Shown here in pieces: positions 34,153 through 43,363 of a stretch of 64,000 bases of DNA (its first letter is position 1; every line of letters begins with the position of its first letter). Source of the DNA: Leptospirillum sp037442005 (GTDB lineage: Bacteria > Nitrospirota > Leptospirillia > Leptospirillales > Leptospirillaceae); the NCBI GenBank assembly GCA_037442005.1, contig JBBIRA010000002.1, forward strand, positions 33,262-97,261, given 5' to 3'. The notes beneath the pieces are model-generated. The model had not been told where the DNA came from. It made no database searches and saw nothing but the letters and a program-made list of their open reading frames with translations. The position numbers and the translations under genes were made by a program.

Positions 34153-35430
34153 TCATAAGGCATCATCGTTCTCACGCGTGATCTTTCCCCCCACGCCCGA
34201 CAGTTTTTCCTCGATCCTCTCATATCCCCGGTCGATATGGTAGACCCTTTGAACCTGGGTTTCTCCCTGTGCAATCAGTCCGGCAAGAACCAGTCCGGCA
34301 GACGCCCGCAGGTCGGATGCCATGACACAGGCCCCTTCCAGGAAACATTCTCCCCGGACAAACGCATGGGATCCTCTCACTTCGATATTGGCCCCCATCC
34401 GGTTCATCTCCATCACGTGGGTAAAACGGCTTTCAAAAACCGTTTCGATCAGCGTCGACGGACCGGTTGCCGTTGCCATCAACGGGAGGATCTGGGCCTG
34501 CATGTCCGTCGGAAAACCCGGGTAGGGATCGGTCATCACCGTGGTTCCCCGGGGAACCGCAATCCGGTTCATGGTCACCCGGTGACCATCGATCATCATC
34601 TCTGCACCCATTTCCTTCAAGGTTGCCAGAACCGATGACAATGTTTCCGGGACTACGCCCTCAATTGTCAACGGATCTCCCAGAAGCGCCCCGGCGACCA
34701 GAAAGGTTCCTGCTTCGATCCGGTCAGACATGACTTCGTAGGATGCGTCCTTGAGCCCTGAGACCCCCTGGATCTCAAGCACTGAGGTTCCTATTCCCGA
34801 TATTCTGGCTCCCCGGGAGACCAGACACCGGGCCAGATCCGCAATTTCAGGCTCCTGGGCGGCATTACTGATCTTCGTTGTTCCAGCGGCCAGTACCGCC
34901 GCCATCAGGATATTTTCCGTCCCCGTGACTGTCGGATAGGATAGATGGATATCGCACCCCACCAACCCGTCGGTGGAGGCATCAATATATCCGTGATCAA
35001 TCGTGATCCTTGCCCCCATTTTCTGCAGGGCATGAAGGTGGAGATCGACCGGCCTCGCCCCGATCAGACATCCTCCCGGCAGGGAAACTCTGGCTTTTCG
35101 TCTCCTTGCCAATAGAGGACCAAGGCACAGGATAGAGGCCCGCATGACACGGACAAGGTCGTAAGGCGCTTCCGTCGGGGAAAGGTCTTTCTCCTCGAAA
35201 GAAATGGTCCCGGACCAGGGAGACATCGGTGAAAAGCCGCCGATCTCCACCCCGAGCTGGGATAACAGGGTAACCGCTGTCCGGATATCCCGGAGATGGG
35301 GAATGTTCTCAAGTCTGAGCGTTCCTCCAAGCAGCGTCGAGAAAAGAATCGGCAATGCCGCATTCTTCGAACCGGAGACGCTGATCGTTCCCTTCAGAAG
35401 ATGGCGTCCTTCAATACGAAACCGGTCCAC
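34153..35430 (-). CDS. murA: UDP-N-acetylglucosamine 1-carboxyvinyltransferase
   Basis: This 425-residue enzyme catalyses the first committed step of peptidoglycan synthesis. It has SGSKNAALPILFSTLL near the start; the catalytic Cys is in LPGGCLIGARPVDLH; GFPTDMQAQ and ETVFESRFTHVMEMNRMGA are present. A Cys here predicts fosfomycin sensitivity (known). GTG start directly after prmC. Confidence 0.97.
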   Translation of the reverse strand: MDRFRIEGRHLLKGTISVSGSKNAALPILFSTLLGGTLRLENIPHLRDIRTAVTLLSQLGVEIGGFSPMSPWSGTISFEEKDLSPTEAPYDLVRVMRASILCLGPLLARRRKARVSLPGGCLIGARPVDLHLHALQKMGARITIDHGYIDASTDGLVGCDIHLSYPTVTGTENILMAAVLAAGTTKISNAAQEPEIADLARCLVSRGARISGIGTSVLEIQGVSGLKDASYEVMSDRIEAGTFLVAGALLGDPLTIEGVVPETLSSVLATLKEMGAEMMIDGHRVTMNRIAVPRGTTVMTDPYPGFPTDMQAQILPLMATATGPSTLIETVFESRFTHVMEMNRMGANIEVRGSHAFVRGECFLEGACVMASDLRASAGLVLAGLIAQGETQVQRVYHIDRGYERIEEKLSGVGGKITRENDDAL

Positions 35431-35432
35431 CC

Positions 35433-36344
35433 CTATTCCTTTCTTTTCCAGATCACGACTCGTCCATGTCCGGACCAGTCAGTCACAATTTCCGCGGGAT
35501 TAAATCCCGCCAGTTGATAAAAAGTCCCCCCTGTCTCGAACGCCTCCCGTTGTCCGGCCCCGATTTCCACGGCGAGCAACCCTCCCGCCCGGATACGCCG
35601 GGACGGGGAGCCATTCAGGATACGCCGGTAGGAGTCCAGGCCATCAACCCCGCCATCCAGGGCACGACGGGGCTCAAACAGTCGAACCTCTTCCATCAGG
35701 TGATCGATCTCCCGGGAGGGAATATAGGGTGGATTCGAGACAACCAGATCAAACAGTCCCCCGGGAGACAATGACTCATCCCAATCTCCCCGAAGCAGGT
35801 GAAGCCTTCGGGAGAGTCCGGTTCTCACCCTGTTCTCTTCCATACAACGAAGAGGACTCTCCTCGATATCAACAGCCATTCCCGTTGCCTCGGGAAATGC
35901 CAGGAGAAGCGCACAGATAATGGCTCCGGAGCCTCCTCCCAGTTCAAGGATCCTCCGGGGAGGATTAAGCGATTGCCTCGAAACAATCTCCGCCACCAGA
36001 AGCTCTGTTTCCGGCCGGGGAATCAGAACACCCGGACAGAGACGAAGAGACATCCCGGAAAAAATGACCTCTCCGGTAATCAGATGGAATGGTTCGCGTC
36101 GTTTCCGCCGGGAGACCCGATCCACAAAGGTTTCCTGAAGGTCGGAGGCAAGAGGCGTCTGTGAATCGGTCACCACACGAAGCGGACTCCCCAGAAGGGT
36201 TGCCATCAGTCCTGTGGCTTCCCGAAGGGGTGGATCGGAAAGCTCAGACAGCTCTTCTTTGGCCCACCGGATCCACTCAAAAACAGTAACGGGGCGTTTA
36301 TGGCGATCGTCTTCTGTCACCACAAACGCCCCTTTTTCATTCAT
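35433..36344 (-). CDS. prmC: Peptide chain release factor N5-glutamine methyltransferase
   Basis: This 303-residue SAM-dependent enzyme methylates the GGQ glutamine of RF1 and RF2. It has an N-terminal helical domain, then ILELGGGSGAIICALL for SAM binding and VSNPPYIPSREI at the active site. AAAGGA precedes the ATG. It follows its substrate gene prfA by 38 bases, the usual pairing. Confidence 0.95.
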   Translation of the reverse strand: MNEKGAFVVTEDDRHKRPVTVFEWIRWAKEELSELSDPPLREATGLMATLLGSPLRVVTDSQTPLASDLQETFVDRVSRRKRREPFHLITGEVIFSGMSLRLCPGVLIPRPETELLVAEIVSRQSLNPPRRILELGGGSGAIICALLLAFPEATGMAVDIEESPLRCMEENRVRTGLSRRLHLLRGDWDESLSPGGLFDLVVSNPPYIPSREIDHLMEEVRLFEPRRALDGGVDGLDSYRRILNGSPSRRIRAGGLLAVEIGAGQREAFETGGTFYQLAGFNPAEIVTDWSGHGRVVIWKRKE

Positions 36345-36382
36345 TCGATCCTTTATCCTGACGTCGGAGCCCGTTAAAAGGA

Positions 36383-37468
36383 TTATCCCAGCTGCTCGAT
36401 TTCCTGCGCCCGTTCCTGCGCACGCAGGCCGGAAATGAAGGGGTCAATCTCCCCTTCCATGACTTGGTCAAGCTGGTAAAGGGTCAATCCGATCCGGTGA
36501 TCCGTCACCCGATTCTGGGGAAAGTTATAGGTCCGGATCCGTTCCGAGCGGTCACCGGTTCCCACCTGGCTTTTCCTGTCCGAAGCGATGATTTCATTTT
36601 GACGACTCATTTCCTTCTCCAGAAGACGGGAGCGGAGGACCTTCATCGCTTTCGCCCGATTCTTCAACTGGGAGCGTTCATCCTGACAGGAAACGACGAT
36701 ATTGGTGGGAAGATGGGTGATTCTGACCGCGGAATACGTCGTATTGACACTCTGCCCGCCTGCCGACGAGGCACAGAATGTATCGATCCGGAGATCCTTC
36801 GTATCGATCTGGACATCGACCTCATCCGCTTCAGGCATGACGGCAACCGTCACGGTGGAGGTATGAATCCGGCCCCCGGCCTCAGTGACGGGAACCCGCT
36901 GAACACGATGAACACCACTTTCAAACTTCAGGAGACTATAGGCACCACGACCCTGCACATGAATCACAATCTCTTTCGATCCACCGATTTCAGTATCGCT
37001 CATCTCCATGATTTCCGCCTTGAGACGGTGGCGGTCCATGAACTTCAGATACAGACGACAAAGTTCCCGGGCAAAAAGGCCGGCCTCATCACCGCCGGCT
37101 CCAGCCCGGATTTCAAGATACAGATTCTTCTGGTCAAAGGGGTCCGGGGGGAAAATCGAATCGATCAACACCTCTTCAAGAGAGACGATCTCCCGGGAAA
37201 TCCGTTCCGCTTCGGCACCGACAAGATCAGACATTGAAGGATCGTTCCGGAGCTCTTCAAGGTCCGTCCGCTCCTTCTCCATCTGACAGAAACGAGAATA
37301 CGCATCAACAATCTGGGAAAGCTCCGACTGATCCCTGGCAAGCTTCATGTAAAGCGCATGATCTTTTGAAACAGCGGGATCTCCCATCTTTCCGGTGATT
37401 TCCCGATAACGCTCGATCATTGCCTCAATCCGCGGGCGCACCTTGTCTATCATGCCAGAAGGCGGCAA
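36383..37468 (-). CDS. prfA: Peptide chain release factor 1
   Basis: This 361-residue protein ends translation at UAA and UAG. The GGQ loop is in ASSAGGQSVNTTYSAVRI; HRVQRVPVTEAGGRIHTS and GDRSERIRTYNFPQNRVTDHRIG are family signatures. The TTG at 37468 has GGGGG nine bases before it; an ATG five codons later lacks a ribosome site. Weak start use would keep RF1 low. Confidence 0.96.
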   Translation of the reverse strand: MPPSGMIDKVRPRIEAMIERYREITGKMGDPAVSKDHALYMKLARDQSELSQIVDAYSRFCQMEKERTDLEELRNDPSMSDLVGAEAERISREIVSLEEVLIDSIFPPDPFDQKNLYLEIRAGAGGDEAGLFARELCRLYLKFMDRHRLKAEIMEMSDTEIGGSKEIVIHVQGRGAYSLLKFESGVHRVQRVPVTEAGGRIHTSTVTVAVMPEADEVDVQIDTKDLRIDTFCASSAGGQSVNTTYSAVRITHLPTNIVVSCQDERSQLKNRAKAMKVLRSRLLEKEMSRQNEIIASDRKSQVGTGDRSERIRTYNFPQNRVTDHRIGLTLYQLDQVMEGEIDPFISGLRAQERAQEIEQLG

Positions 37469-37498
37469 CAGAACCCCCTTTTTGAAAGATTGACCGGA

Positions 37499-37705
37499 TT
37501 ACTTTCCAGCCTGGCGATAACGCTTGTTAAAGCGGTCCACACGACCTTCGGCATCAATAATCTTCATCGTCCCGGTGAAGAACGGATGACACATGTTACA
37601 GATTTCAATCTTCAGATCCCCGATGGTATTTCTCGTCTCAAAAACATTGCCGCAAGCACAGGACACTGTCGAGATTGCATACTCCGGATGAATATCTGCT
37701 TTCAT
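37499..37705 (-). CDS. rpmE: Ribosomal protein bL31, zinc-binding form
   Basis: This 68-residue protein has Cys16, Cys18, Cys36 and Cys39 (CACG and CNMCHPF), the C-plus type that binds zinc. ATG at 37705 follows GGGGGA and starts the usual MKADIHPEY; the upstream open frame is not supported. Between rho and prfA, an arrangement seen in many bacteria. Confidence 0.97.
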   Translation of the reverse strand: MKADIHPEYAISTVSCACGNVFETRNTIGDLKIEICNMCHPFFTGTMKIIDAEGRVDRFNKRYRQAGK

Positions 37706-37767
37706 TTGATTCCCCCTATGACAGTTATTAAAGATCAAGAATAATGAACAGTCTGAATCCCTTTGAC

Positions 37768-39018
37768 TCAGCCTTTCATCATCCGTTCCAGAAATTCCTT
37801 GTTTCCTTTCGTCCCCTTCATATTTCCCAACAGATATTCCATGTCGTCCTGGGGATTATTGGAGTTCAGGGCTTTCCTCAAAATCCACATTTTGTTCAGC
37901 TCATCCTTATCAAGCAGAAGCTCTTCTTTCCGGGTTCCGGACCGGGTCGGATCGATCGCGGGGAAGATTCTCCGGTCCGCGAGATGGCGATCAAGGTGGA
38001 GTTCCATGTTTCCCGTTCCCTTGAACTCCTCAAAGATCACATCGTCCATCCGGCTTCCCGTATCCACAAGAGCGGTCGCAATAATCGTGATACTGCCCCC
38101 CTCTTCGATATTCCTCGCCGACCCGAAAAACCGCTTGGGTCGTTGAAGCGCATTGGAGTCAAGACCTCCGGAAAGAACTTTTCCCGAAGGAGGGGCCACC
38201 GTATTGAACGCCCTTGCCAGACGGGTAATGCTATCCAGAAGAATGACGACATCTTTTTGAGACTCTGCCAGCCGCTTGGCTTTTTCGAGAACCATCTCCG
38301 CCACCTGGATATGTCTTTGCGGGGGTTCATCAAACGTCGAACTCACCACTTCGCCCTTCACCTGACGCAGCATGTCGGTCACTTCCTCCGGACGCTCGTC
38401 GATCAAAAGGACAATCAGAACAATTTCAGGGTGATTGCGGGCAATGGCCTTGGCAATTCCCTGCAGGAGAACGGTTTTTCCCGTCCGGGGGGGAGCCACG
38501 ATCAACCCTCTCTGGCCTTTCCCGATCGGTGTCACAAGATCCATGACACGCATCGACAGGTCGTCAGGGGTGTTCTCAAGACGGATCCGCTCCATCGGAT
38601 AAAGAGGAGTCAGATTATCAAAAAGGATTTTTTCCCGGCCGGTATCAGAATCCTCCAGATTCACCTTTTCCACCTTCAGCATGGCGAAATATCGCTCTCC
38701 CTCTTTGGGAGGACGAATTTGCCCCCAGACAGTATCACCTGTCCTCAGGTTGAAACGGCGGATCTGCGAAGGAGAAACATAAATATCATCGGGACCGGGC
38801 AGGTAATTATAAAGAGGGGAGCGAAGAAAGCCAAAACCGTCCTGAAGGATCTCAAGGACTCCTTCGCCATAGATTGTTCCATTCTTGTCGGCCTGAGCCT
38901 GCAACAATGCGAAGATCAAGTCCTGTTTTCGAAGATTGACCGCGCCTTCGATGTGGAGTTCCTTGGCGAGATCCGTCAAATCGGCAATGCTTTTTTCTTT
39001 TAGTTCAGCAAGATTCAT
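37768..39018 (-). CDS. rho: Transcription termination factor Rho
   Basis: This is a 416-residue hexameric helicase. An N-terminal helical domain (MNLAELKEKSIADL) is followed by the RNA-binding OSB domain with GFGFLRSP and DIYVSPSQIRRFNLRTGD, and the ATPase with Walker A variant APPRTGKTVLLQ and LLIDERPEEVTDM. The ATG at 39018 has GAGAGG upstream. First gene of the long leftward run to hinT. The 492 bases upstream are gene-free. Confidence 0.97.
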   Translation of the reverse strand: MNLAELKEKSIADLTDLAKELHIEGAVNLRKQDLIFALLQAQADKNGTIYGEGVLEILQDGFGFLRSPLYNYLPGPDDIYVSPSQIRRFNLRTGDTVWGQIRPPKEGERYFAMLKVEKVNLEDSDTGREKILFDNLTPLYPMERIRLENTPDDLSMRVMDLVTPIGKGQRGLIVAPPRTGKTVLLQGIAKAIARNHPEIVLIVLLIDERPEEVTDMLRQVKGEVVSSTFDEPPQRHIQVAEMVLEKAKRLAESQKDVVILLDSITRLARAFNTVAPPSGKVLSGGLDSNALQRPKRFFGSARNIEEGGSITIIATALVDTGSRMDDVIFEEFKGTGNMELHLDRHLADRRIFPAIDPTRSGTRKEELLLDKDELNKMWILRKALNSNNPQDDMEYLLGNMKGTKGNKEFLERMMKG

Positions 39019-39510
39019 GAATGCCTCTCGCCTGTCCGAGCTCAACATTACGTTTCCTTCATTTTACAGGCGTCATCGGGTGATGGTTACCAGCGTCATC
39101 CGGAGATGATCGCTGAATTCAGACCGGAGCTCTCAATAGCACCGGCACAACAAAAAACAATGACAGAGATCACGATTCCCCCAAGCCCCCTAATCGCAAA
39201 GCACGCAAAGACCGGGTCCGGAGGAAAAGCTCCGGAATTTCAATTCCAGATTATTGGTCATCCTGGTCTGATTCTCAGAATTTCGTGAGGGATATCGGAA
39301 TGTTCCTATAGTTAGATGGATCCGAGATCAGGAGGAAAATCGGGCTTTTGAACGCGACGACAATAAACCAGAATTCACTTCCGATAAGCGTATCCTGAAA
39401 TACACTCATCAAAAACCGGATAATAGATATCAAAGGGCGAATATAATCATGAGGAGGGGGCGAAAGATACTCTCTCCCGCCCCCTTAAACGATAACATCC
39501 TGATTCTAGA
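39019..39510. other. Gene-free region upstream of rho
   Basis: No gene is supported. A stem-loop TCCGGAG-GAAAAG-CTCCGGA lies at 39217-39236, followed by a near-palindromic GGAATTTCAATTCC. It could belong to a rho leader; Rho often regulates itself. At 39455-39485 lies the terminator of the cytochrome gene. Confidence 0.4.
39455..39485 (-). terminator. Terminator-like hairpin after the mono-haem cytochrome gene
   Basis: AGGGGGCG (39455-39462) pairs with CGCCCCCT (39478-39485). The T-run on the minus strand is weak, so it may need Rho or mainly stabilise the 3' end. Confidence 0.55.
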
Positions 39511-40065
39511 TTACTTGGCGCTCAGATTCAAGAGCTCAGGCTTCAGGTTCCCGGCAGCCTCTTCTTTCACAGGCTGTTTGGAAATCCAGGCAGCAGAACC
39601 GGCAACGCAGTCCATGTCACCACCGCACCCGAGGCTTCTCTCGTAAATGGCGGCTTCCCATGCCTGCTTTTCAGTGATCTGTCCGGCACTCACAAAACCC
39701 ACCATGGCGGGCTGGAGCGGGGAACCGTTGGCGATAACCCAGAACATTTCGCCAACTGTCCGAACCTGCTCGAACTGCTTGTTGGTGAAGTTCCGGGGAG
39801 CAGGATCCATACCGGCAGCGCCAGGACCATTTCCGTCACCGGCAACACCATGGCAGGTGTAGCAGGTACCGGCACCATTAAAAACATCTTTTCCCTTGGC
39901 GATCGCATCAGCGGTCACAGGGAAGGGGGGATTCATTGCCTTGGCGGCTGCAAGCTGATCTGCAGGAACGCGGGGTTTCAGAATGTCGAGTTCACCAGCA
40001 AACGCCTGGGCAGAAGCAAAACCGATCACGGCTGCACCCATCACAGCCATTGTCCAAATCCTCAT
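39511..40065 (-). CDS. Periplasmic mono-haem c-type cytochrome, possibly a Leptospirillum iron-oxidation cytochrome
   Basis: This is a 184-residue protein with a Sec signal (about 1-23, cleavage after AFA). One haem site CYTCH lies at 68-72, followed by a GDGNGPGAAGMDPAPRNF segment as in class I cytochromes. A later extra Cys pair (Cys147, Cys153) may form a disulfide. The mature protein is about 17 kDa. GGAGGG precedes the ATG. Its size, single haem and the likely host suggest an abundant iron-oxidation cytochrome such as Cyt579, but I cannot confirm that from sequence. It stands alone with its own hairpin terminator, which suits high expression. Confidence 0.85.
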   Translation of the reverse strand: MRIWTMAVMGAAVIGFASAQAFAGELDILKPRVPADQLAAAKAMNPPFPVTADAIAKGKDVFNGAGTCYTCHGVAGDGNGPGAAGMDPAPRNFTNKQFEQVRTVGEMFWVIANGSPLQPAMVGFVSAGQITEKQAWEAAIYERSLGCGGDMDCVAGSAAWISKQPVKEEAAGNLKPELLNLSAK

Positions 40066-40110
40066 GAATAAAGCCCTCCGAAAAAGTAGAGAATTGAATG
40101 AATATCACCC

Positions 40111-40177
40111 ATGGCTCCAGAGAATACCACCCTAAAAGCCATTCACAACCACAAGGCTCAGCCTGACATGGAGCCAT
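40111..40177. repeat. Inverted repeat in the cytochrome leader region
   Basis: ATGGCTCCA (40111-40119) and TGGAGCCAT (40169-40177) are perfect complements 49 bases apart in the 371-base gap before the cytochrome gene. They could close a leader structure or bind a regulator. No other feature was found up to 40436. Confidence 0.45.
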
Positions 40178-40436
40178 CGGCAACAAACCCTCTGATCAGC
40201 TTGGATTTCAGGTACCATATTCTTGTCAGGATCCCCGCTCATTCAACCATTCCCTCCGTTCGATGTCAAGCGTTATCATCACAATCACCATCTGGGATCG
40301 ACCCGATCGATAGAGTCATGCCTCCTGATGTGTTCCGGTGCTAAGATCGACAGCCAACGACCCTGTTCCCGAAGACTGGGACGATCAATAGATCCGGCAG
40401 AGACCATCCGGAGAAAACCTTCAACCGGAGAATCCA

Positions 40437-41360
40437 ATGTTCGATATTTATCGCGTGTCCCAATCAACCTGTCATGATAGCGGTCCCGGGCACCCGGAAT
40501 CCGTCCGGCGTTTCCAGGTCCTCGACCCCTTGATCTCACGGATGGAGAAAGAGGGGGCCGCTCAGGTCGTCCCTGTTCAGGAGACCACCGACCTTTCCCT
40601 CTTTCGACTGGCTCATGACAGCACTTATATCGACTTTCTCGAGAAGGGACCGGGCTCCCATCCCCTGATGCTTGACCCGGACACACGACTGTCCCCCGGA
40701 TCCACGACCGCTCTCCGGGGGATATCGGGAGCCCTTGAACAGTTGACCCGAAAAGCCGGAACAGGGGCGCCTTCTTCTTTTCTTCTCGCCAGACCTCCCG
40801 GCCATCACGCCCTCGGGAACAGGGCAATGGGCTTCTGCCTCGTGAACACCATTGCCACACTGGCAATGTCCATCCGAAAAAAGCTTCCGGATTCCCGGAT
40901 TGCCATCCTTGATTTTGACGTCCATCACGGAAACGGAACAGAAGCGATCCTTTCTGCCCTGCCTTCTTTCCTCTATATCAGCACCCATCAGTTTCCCTTC
41001 TATCCCGGAACGGGAAGCGGAGCAGACAACATCTTGCGAAACGACTTTTCCGGAATTATGGATATTCCCCTTCCATCCGGAACCACAGACCGGGACTATC
41101 GCCCCGTTCTGGAGGAACGGATCCTCCCCAGACTCTCAGCTTTTTCCCCCGATGTCCTGCTCCTGTCCGCCGGATTCGATGGCCACCGTGACGATCCGCT
41201 CGGTGGATTTCTCCTGACCGATGAGACGTATTTTCTATTGGGACAATCGATTGCCAGATTTCAACCCCAGAGCTTCATTGTCTCGATCCTAGAAGGAGGT
41301 TATAATCTGGTTCAGTTACCCAAAAGCCTTGGATCCTATATGGAAGGACTTATCCGTTGA
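40437..41360 (+). CDS. Histone-deacetylase-family deacylase
   Basis: This is a 307-residue zinc hydrolase of the arginase/deacetylase fold. Signatures are RPPGHHALGNRAMGFCLVN, LDFDVHHGNGTEAIL with zinc-binding Asp and His, and LLSAGFDGHRDDPLGG with the second Asp. Bacterial members deacetylate acetyl-lysine, acetylpolyamines or acetoin-related substrates; this one resembles the class II/HdaH group. A GGAGAA precedes the ATG. First gene of a four-gene rightward operon. Confidence 0.92.
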   Translation: MFDIYRVSQSTCHDSGPGHPESVRRFQVLDPLISRMEKEGAAQVVPVQETTDLSLFRLAHDSTYIDFLEKGPGSHPLMLDPDTRLSPGSTTALRGISGALEQLTRKAGTGAPSSFLLARPPGHHALGNRAMGFCLVNTIATLAMSIRKKLPDSRIAILDFDVHHGNGTEAILSALPSFLYISTHQFPFYPGTGSGADNILRNDFSGIMDIPLPSGTTDRDYRPVLEERILPRLSAFSPDVLLLSAGFDGHRDDPLGGFLLTDETYFLLGQSIARFQPQSFIVSILEGGYNLVQLPKSLGSYMEGLIR

Positions 41361-41839
41361 CGCCAGTGACACCCGACCGGACACCATCTCCTGATGATTT
41401 TATCCACATTCTTGATACCACCCTTCAGGGATGGACCGTCATTGCGACCCATATCCCGATGGAGAGGAAAGACCTTCCCGGAACCACCGGAGAGTGGTGC
41501 TTTTCCCCACGGGAGGAAGATCTGGCCGGAATCAGAACGCTTGCGACCCACTGGGATCACTTAGAAGAAATCCTTCTTCCCGCATTGATCCATGAGAAGC
41601 CCTTGCTGGCCGGAGAAGTGAAAGAGCTTCTCCGGATTGTCCGGGCAAAGATCTTCTTTAATGACCGGAACCATCATTTTGTTGGATATACCCTGGCCTC
41701 CGACCCCACGGGGGAAGGAAGCCGGACCCGCTTCTCCGATTCCATGGAAAGGACCATTGCCCACCTTAAGAAAAGGCTGGGAGAGGTCTTTTCCCCCGGC
41801 CCCCCCGGAACTTCCCCTGTTAAAGGAACACATCATTGA
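41357..41839 (+). CDS. Unknown protein in the deacetylase operon
   Basis: This is a 160-residue soluble protein with a TTG start that overlaps the upstream stop as TTGA. Features seen: a Trp-rich N-terminal part, an EEILLPALIHEKPLLAGEV helix, and a basic ARTRFSDSMER-like region (SRTRFSDSMERTIAHLKKRL). No family recognised. Co-translation with the deacetylase and the next Cys-rich protein suggests a shared role. Confidence 0.75.
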   Translation: MTPVTPDRTPSPDDFIHILDTTLQGWTVIATHIPMERKDLPGTTGEWCFSPREEDLAGIRTLATHWDHLEEILLPALIHEKPLLAGEVKELLRIVRAKIFFNDRNHHFVGYTLASDPTGEGSRTRFSDSMERTIAHLKKRLGEVFSPGPPGTSPVKGTHH

Positions 41840-42300
41840 GCGACTCCGATTCCAATCCTTCCCCGTCTCTTTCCCCTGGAACCCATTCCCCACAATCGTC
41901 ACCGCCCCTGTCCGGGCCGTGTGACGGTTGTGGAAAGACGGGAGTGGATCTCTTCAAGGTCAGTCTTGGAAAAGACTTCTTCAGCCGGACTTATGACCGG
42001 CTCTCCCATTCCGGAGATCTGCACCCCAAGTGGTTCTGTGCTGCCTGCTCCCTGGAAAAAGGATATCAGCGAGACGTCCGGGCCATTCACGAAGAGCTCG
42101 ACAAGCTTCTGGCATCTCTAGACTCGCTGCTTCAAGAAGAGGAAGTCCTGCTTCTGGCAATCAGCCATGTCCGGAATATCGAAAACTACGTCAAGCGGGG
42201 AAGGAGGATCCATCTGCTCCTTCCCCCCAGAGAAGTGGGGCTTCTTCTGATCGAACTCCAGCAGGCTTTCCTCGCCCGATTTCCTGGAAAAAACGGATAA
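41836..42300 (+). CDS. Zinc-ribbon-like protein of unknown function
   Basis: This is a 154-residue protein with a TTG start overlapping the previous stop (TTGA). After a Ser/Pro-rich N-terminus there are two Cys pairs, CDGC (29-32) and CAAC (68-71), likely one zinc site, then a long amphipathic helical half with many Leu and Glu. No family recognised. It is followed 32 bases later by the fructose-1,6-bisphosphatase gene. Confidence 0.75.
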   Translation: MSDSDSNPSPSLSPGTHSPQSSPPLSGPCDGCGKTGVDLFKVSLGKDFFSRTYDRLSHSGDLHPKWFCAACSLEKGYQRDVRAIHEELDKLLASLDSLLQEEEVLLLAISHVRNIENYVKRGRRIHLLLPPREVGLLLIELQQAFLARFPGKNG

Positions 42301-42332
42301 AAGCGTCACTCAACCAGAAAAGAGGTTTGCCC

Positions 42333-43355
42333 ATGAGGGAACAATTCCCGTCCGAACAGCCGCTCCTCACACCCATGGAAGTCATCAGCCGGTCACCGAA
42401 CTTTTCCACCGATGAAAAGCGGAGTCTGATTCCGATTTTCAGGGCAATGGTCCGGGGCGCCCGCATTATGTCAGCCCTGATTGCGCGGGGCCCTCTTCTG
42501 GGGATCACCGGCTCCGCCAAAAAGGAAAACGTTCAGGGGGAAGAGGTTCAGATTCTTGACCGGATCGGACAGGACACCTTTTCAAGGATTTTCGAAGAAA
42601 CCCATATGGTTCGCGAACTTCTTTCAGAAGAAGAGCCAGAACCGACCCTTTTTCCTCATGCCGATCCGAAAGGACTTCTCGTTGCAATGGATCCCCTGGA
42701 CGGATCCTCGAATATTGCCGTCAATACATCGATCGGCTCGATTTTCTCCGTCTTCAGCCCGGGACCTGACCACCAGCCCGGAGACCTGTTCGGCGGCGAT
42801 GACCGGACGCTTCTTGCCGGGGCCTACGCCCTCTATAGCGCATCGACCTCGTTTGTCATGGCCATCGATGGAAAAACCTACCTTTTCACCATGGATCCGG
42901 CCGCCGGCGGTGAATTTCTCGGGTCAGGAGAACCGGTTTTTTTCCCGGAAGGCGGAAAGATCTACAGTACGAATGAATCCTATGCCCCCCGTTGGAGCCA
43001 GGAGATCCAGGACTATATCATCTGGGTCAAGTATGGGCGGAAACCGGTGATGACAAGCCGTTACATCGGCTCCCTGGTCGGCGATTTCCACCGGAATCTT
43101 TTAAAAGGCGGAATCTATCTCTATCCTGCCGAAGGGGTTCCCGGTAAAGGGCGGGGAAAACTCCGGCTTCTCTATGAAGCCTACCCGATGGCGCTGATCT
43201 GCCAGGGGTCCGGAGGAATTGCGACCGATGGCCAGAAACCGATTCTTTCCATTCGGGCTGAAGGCGACCTTCATCGACGGGTTCCCCTGATTGCAGGGCC
43301 AATGGATCTTGTGGCGGAATTTCATGAAAAAACCGGACACGCGCTCTTTTCCTGA
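42333..43355 (+). CDS. fbp: Fructose-1,6-bisphosphatase, class I
   Basis: This is a 340-residue enzyme of gluconeogenesis and the Calvin or related sugar pathways. The metal and phosphate site is MDPLDGSSNIAVN (119-131), with an early GITGSAKKENVQGEE active-site loop and the C-terminal RVPLIAGPMDLV segment. ATG at 42333 has AGAGG upstream; the open frame extending leftwards overlaps the previous gene and is not used. Last gene of the deacetylase operon. Confidence 0.95.
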   Translation: MREQFPSEQPLLTPMEVISRSPNFSTDEKRSLIPIFRAMVRGARIMSALIARGPLLGITGSAKKENVQGEEVQILDRIGQDTFSRIFEETHMVRELLSEEEPEPTLFPHADPKGLLVAMDPLDGSSNIAVNTSIGSIFSVFSPGPDHQPGDLFGGDDRTLLAGAYALYSASTSFVMAIDGKTYLFTMDPAAGGEFLGSGEPVFFPEGGKIYSTNESYAPRWSQEIQDYIIWVKYGRKPVMTSRYIGSLVGDFHRNLLKGGIYLYPAEGVPGKGRGKLRLLYEAYPMALICQGSGGIATDGQKPILSIRAEGDLHRRVPLIAGPMDLVAEFHEKTGHALFS

Positions 43356-43363
43356 TCAAACCC

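Noticed and set aside
37744..39003. 419-codon rightward open frame opposite rho
   Set aside because: Mirror of the rho coding sequence; composition is that of an antisense frame.
42030..42332. N-terminal extension of fructose-1,6-bisphosphatase
   Set aside because: Overlaps the Cys-paired protein in another frame; the family start is at 42333 with a ribosome site.
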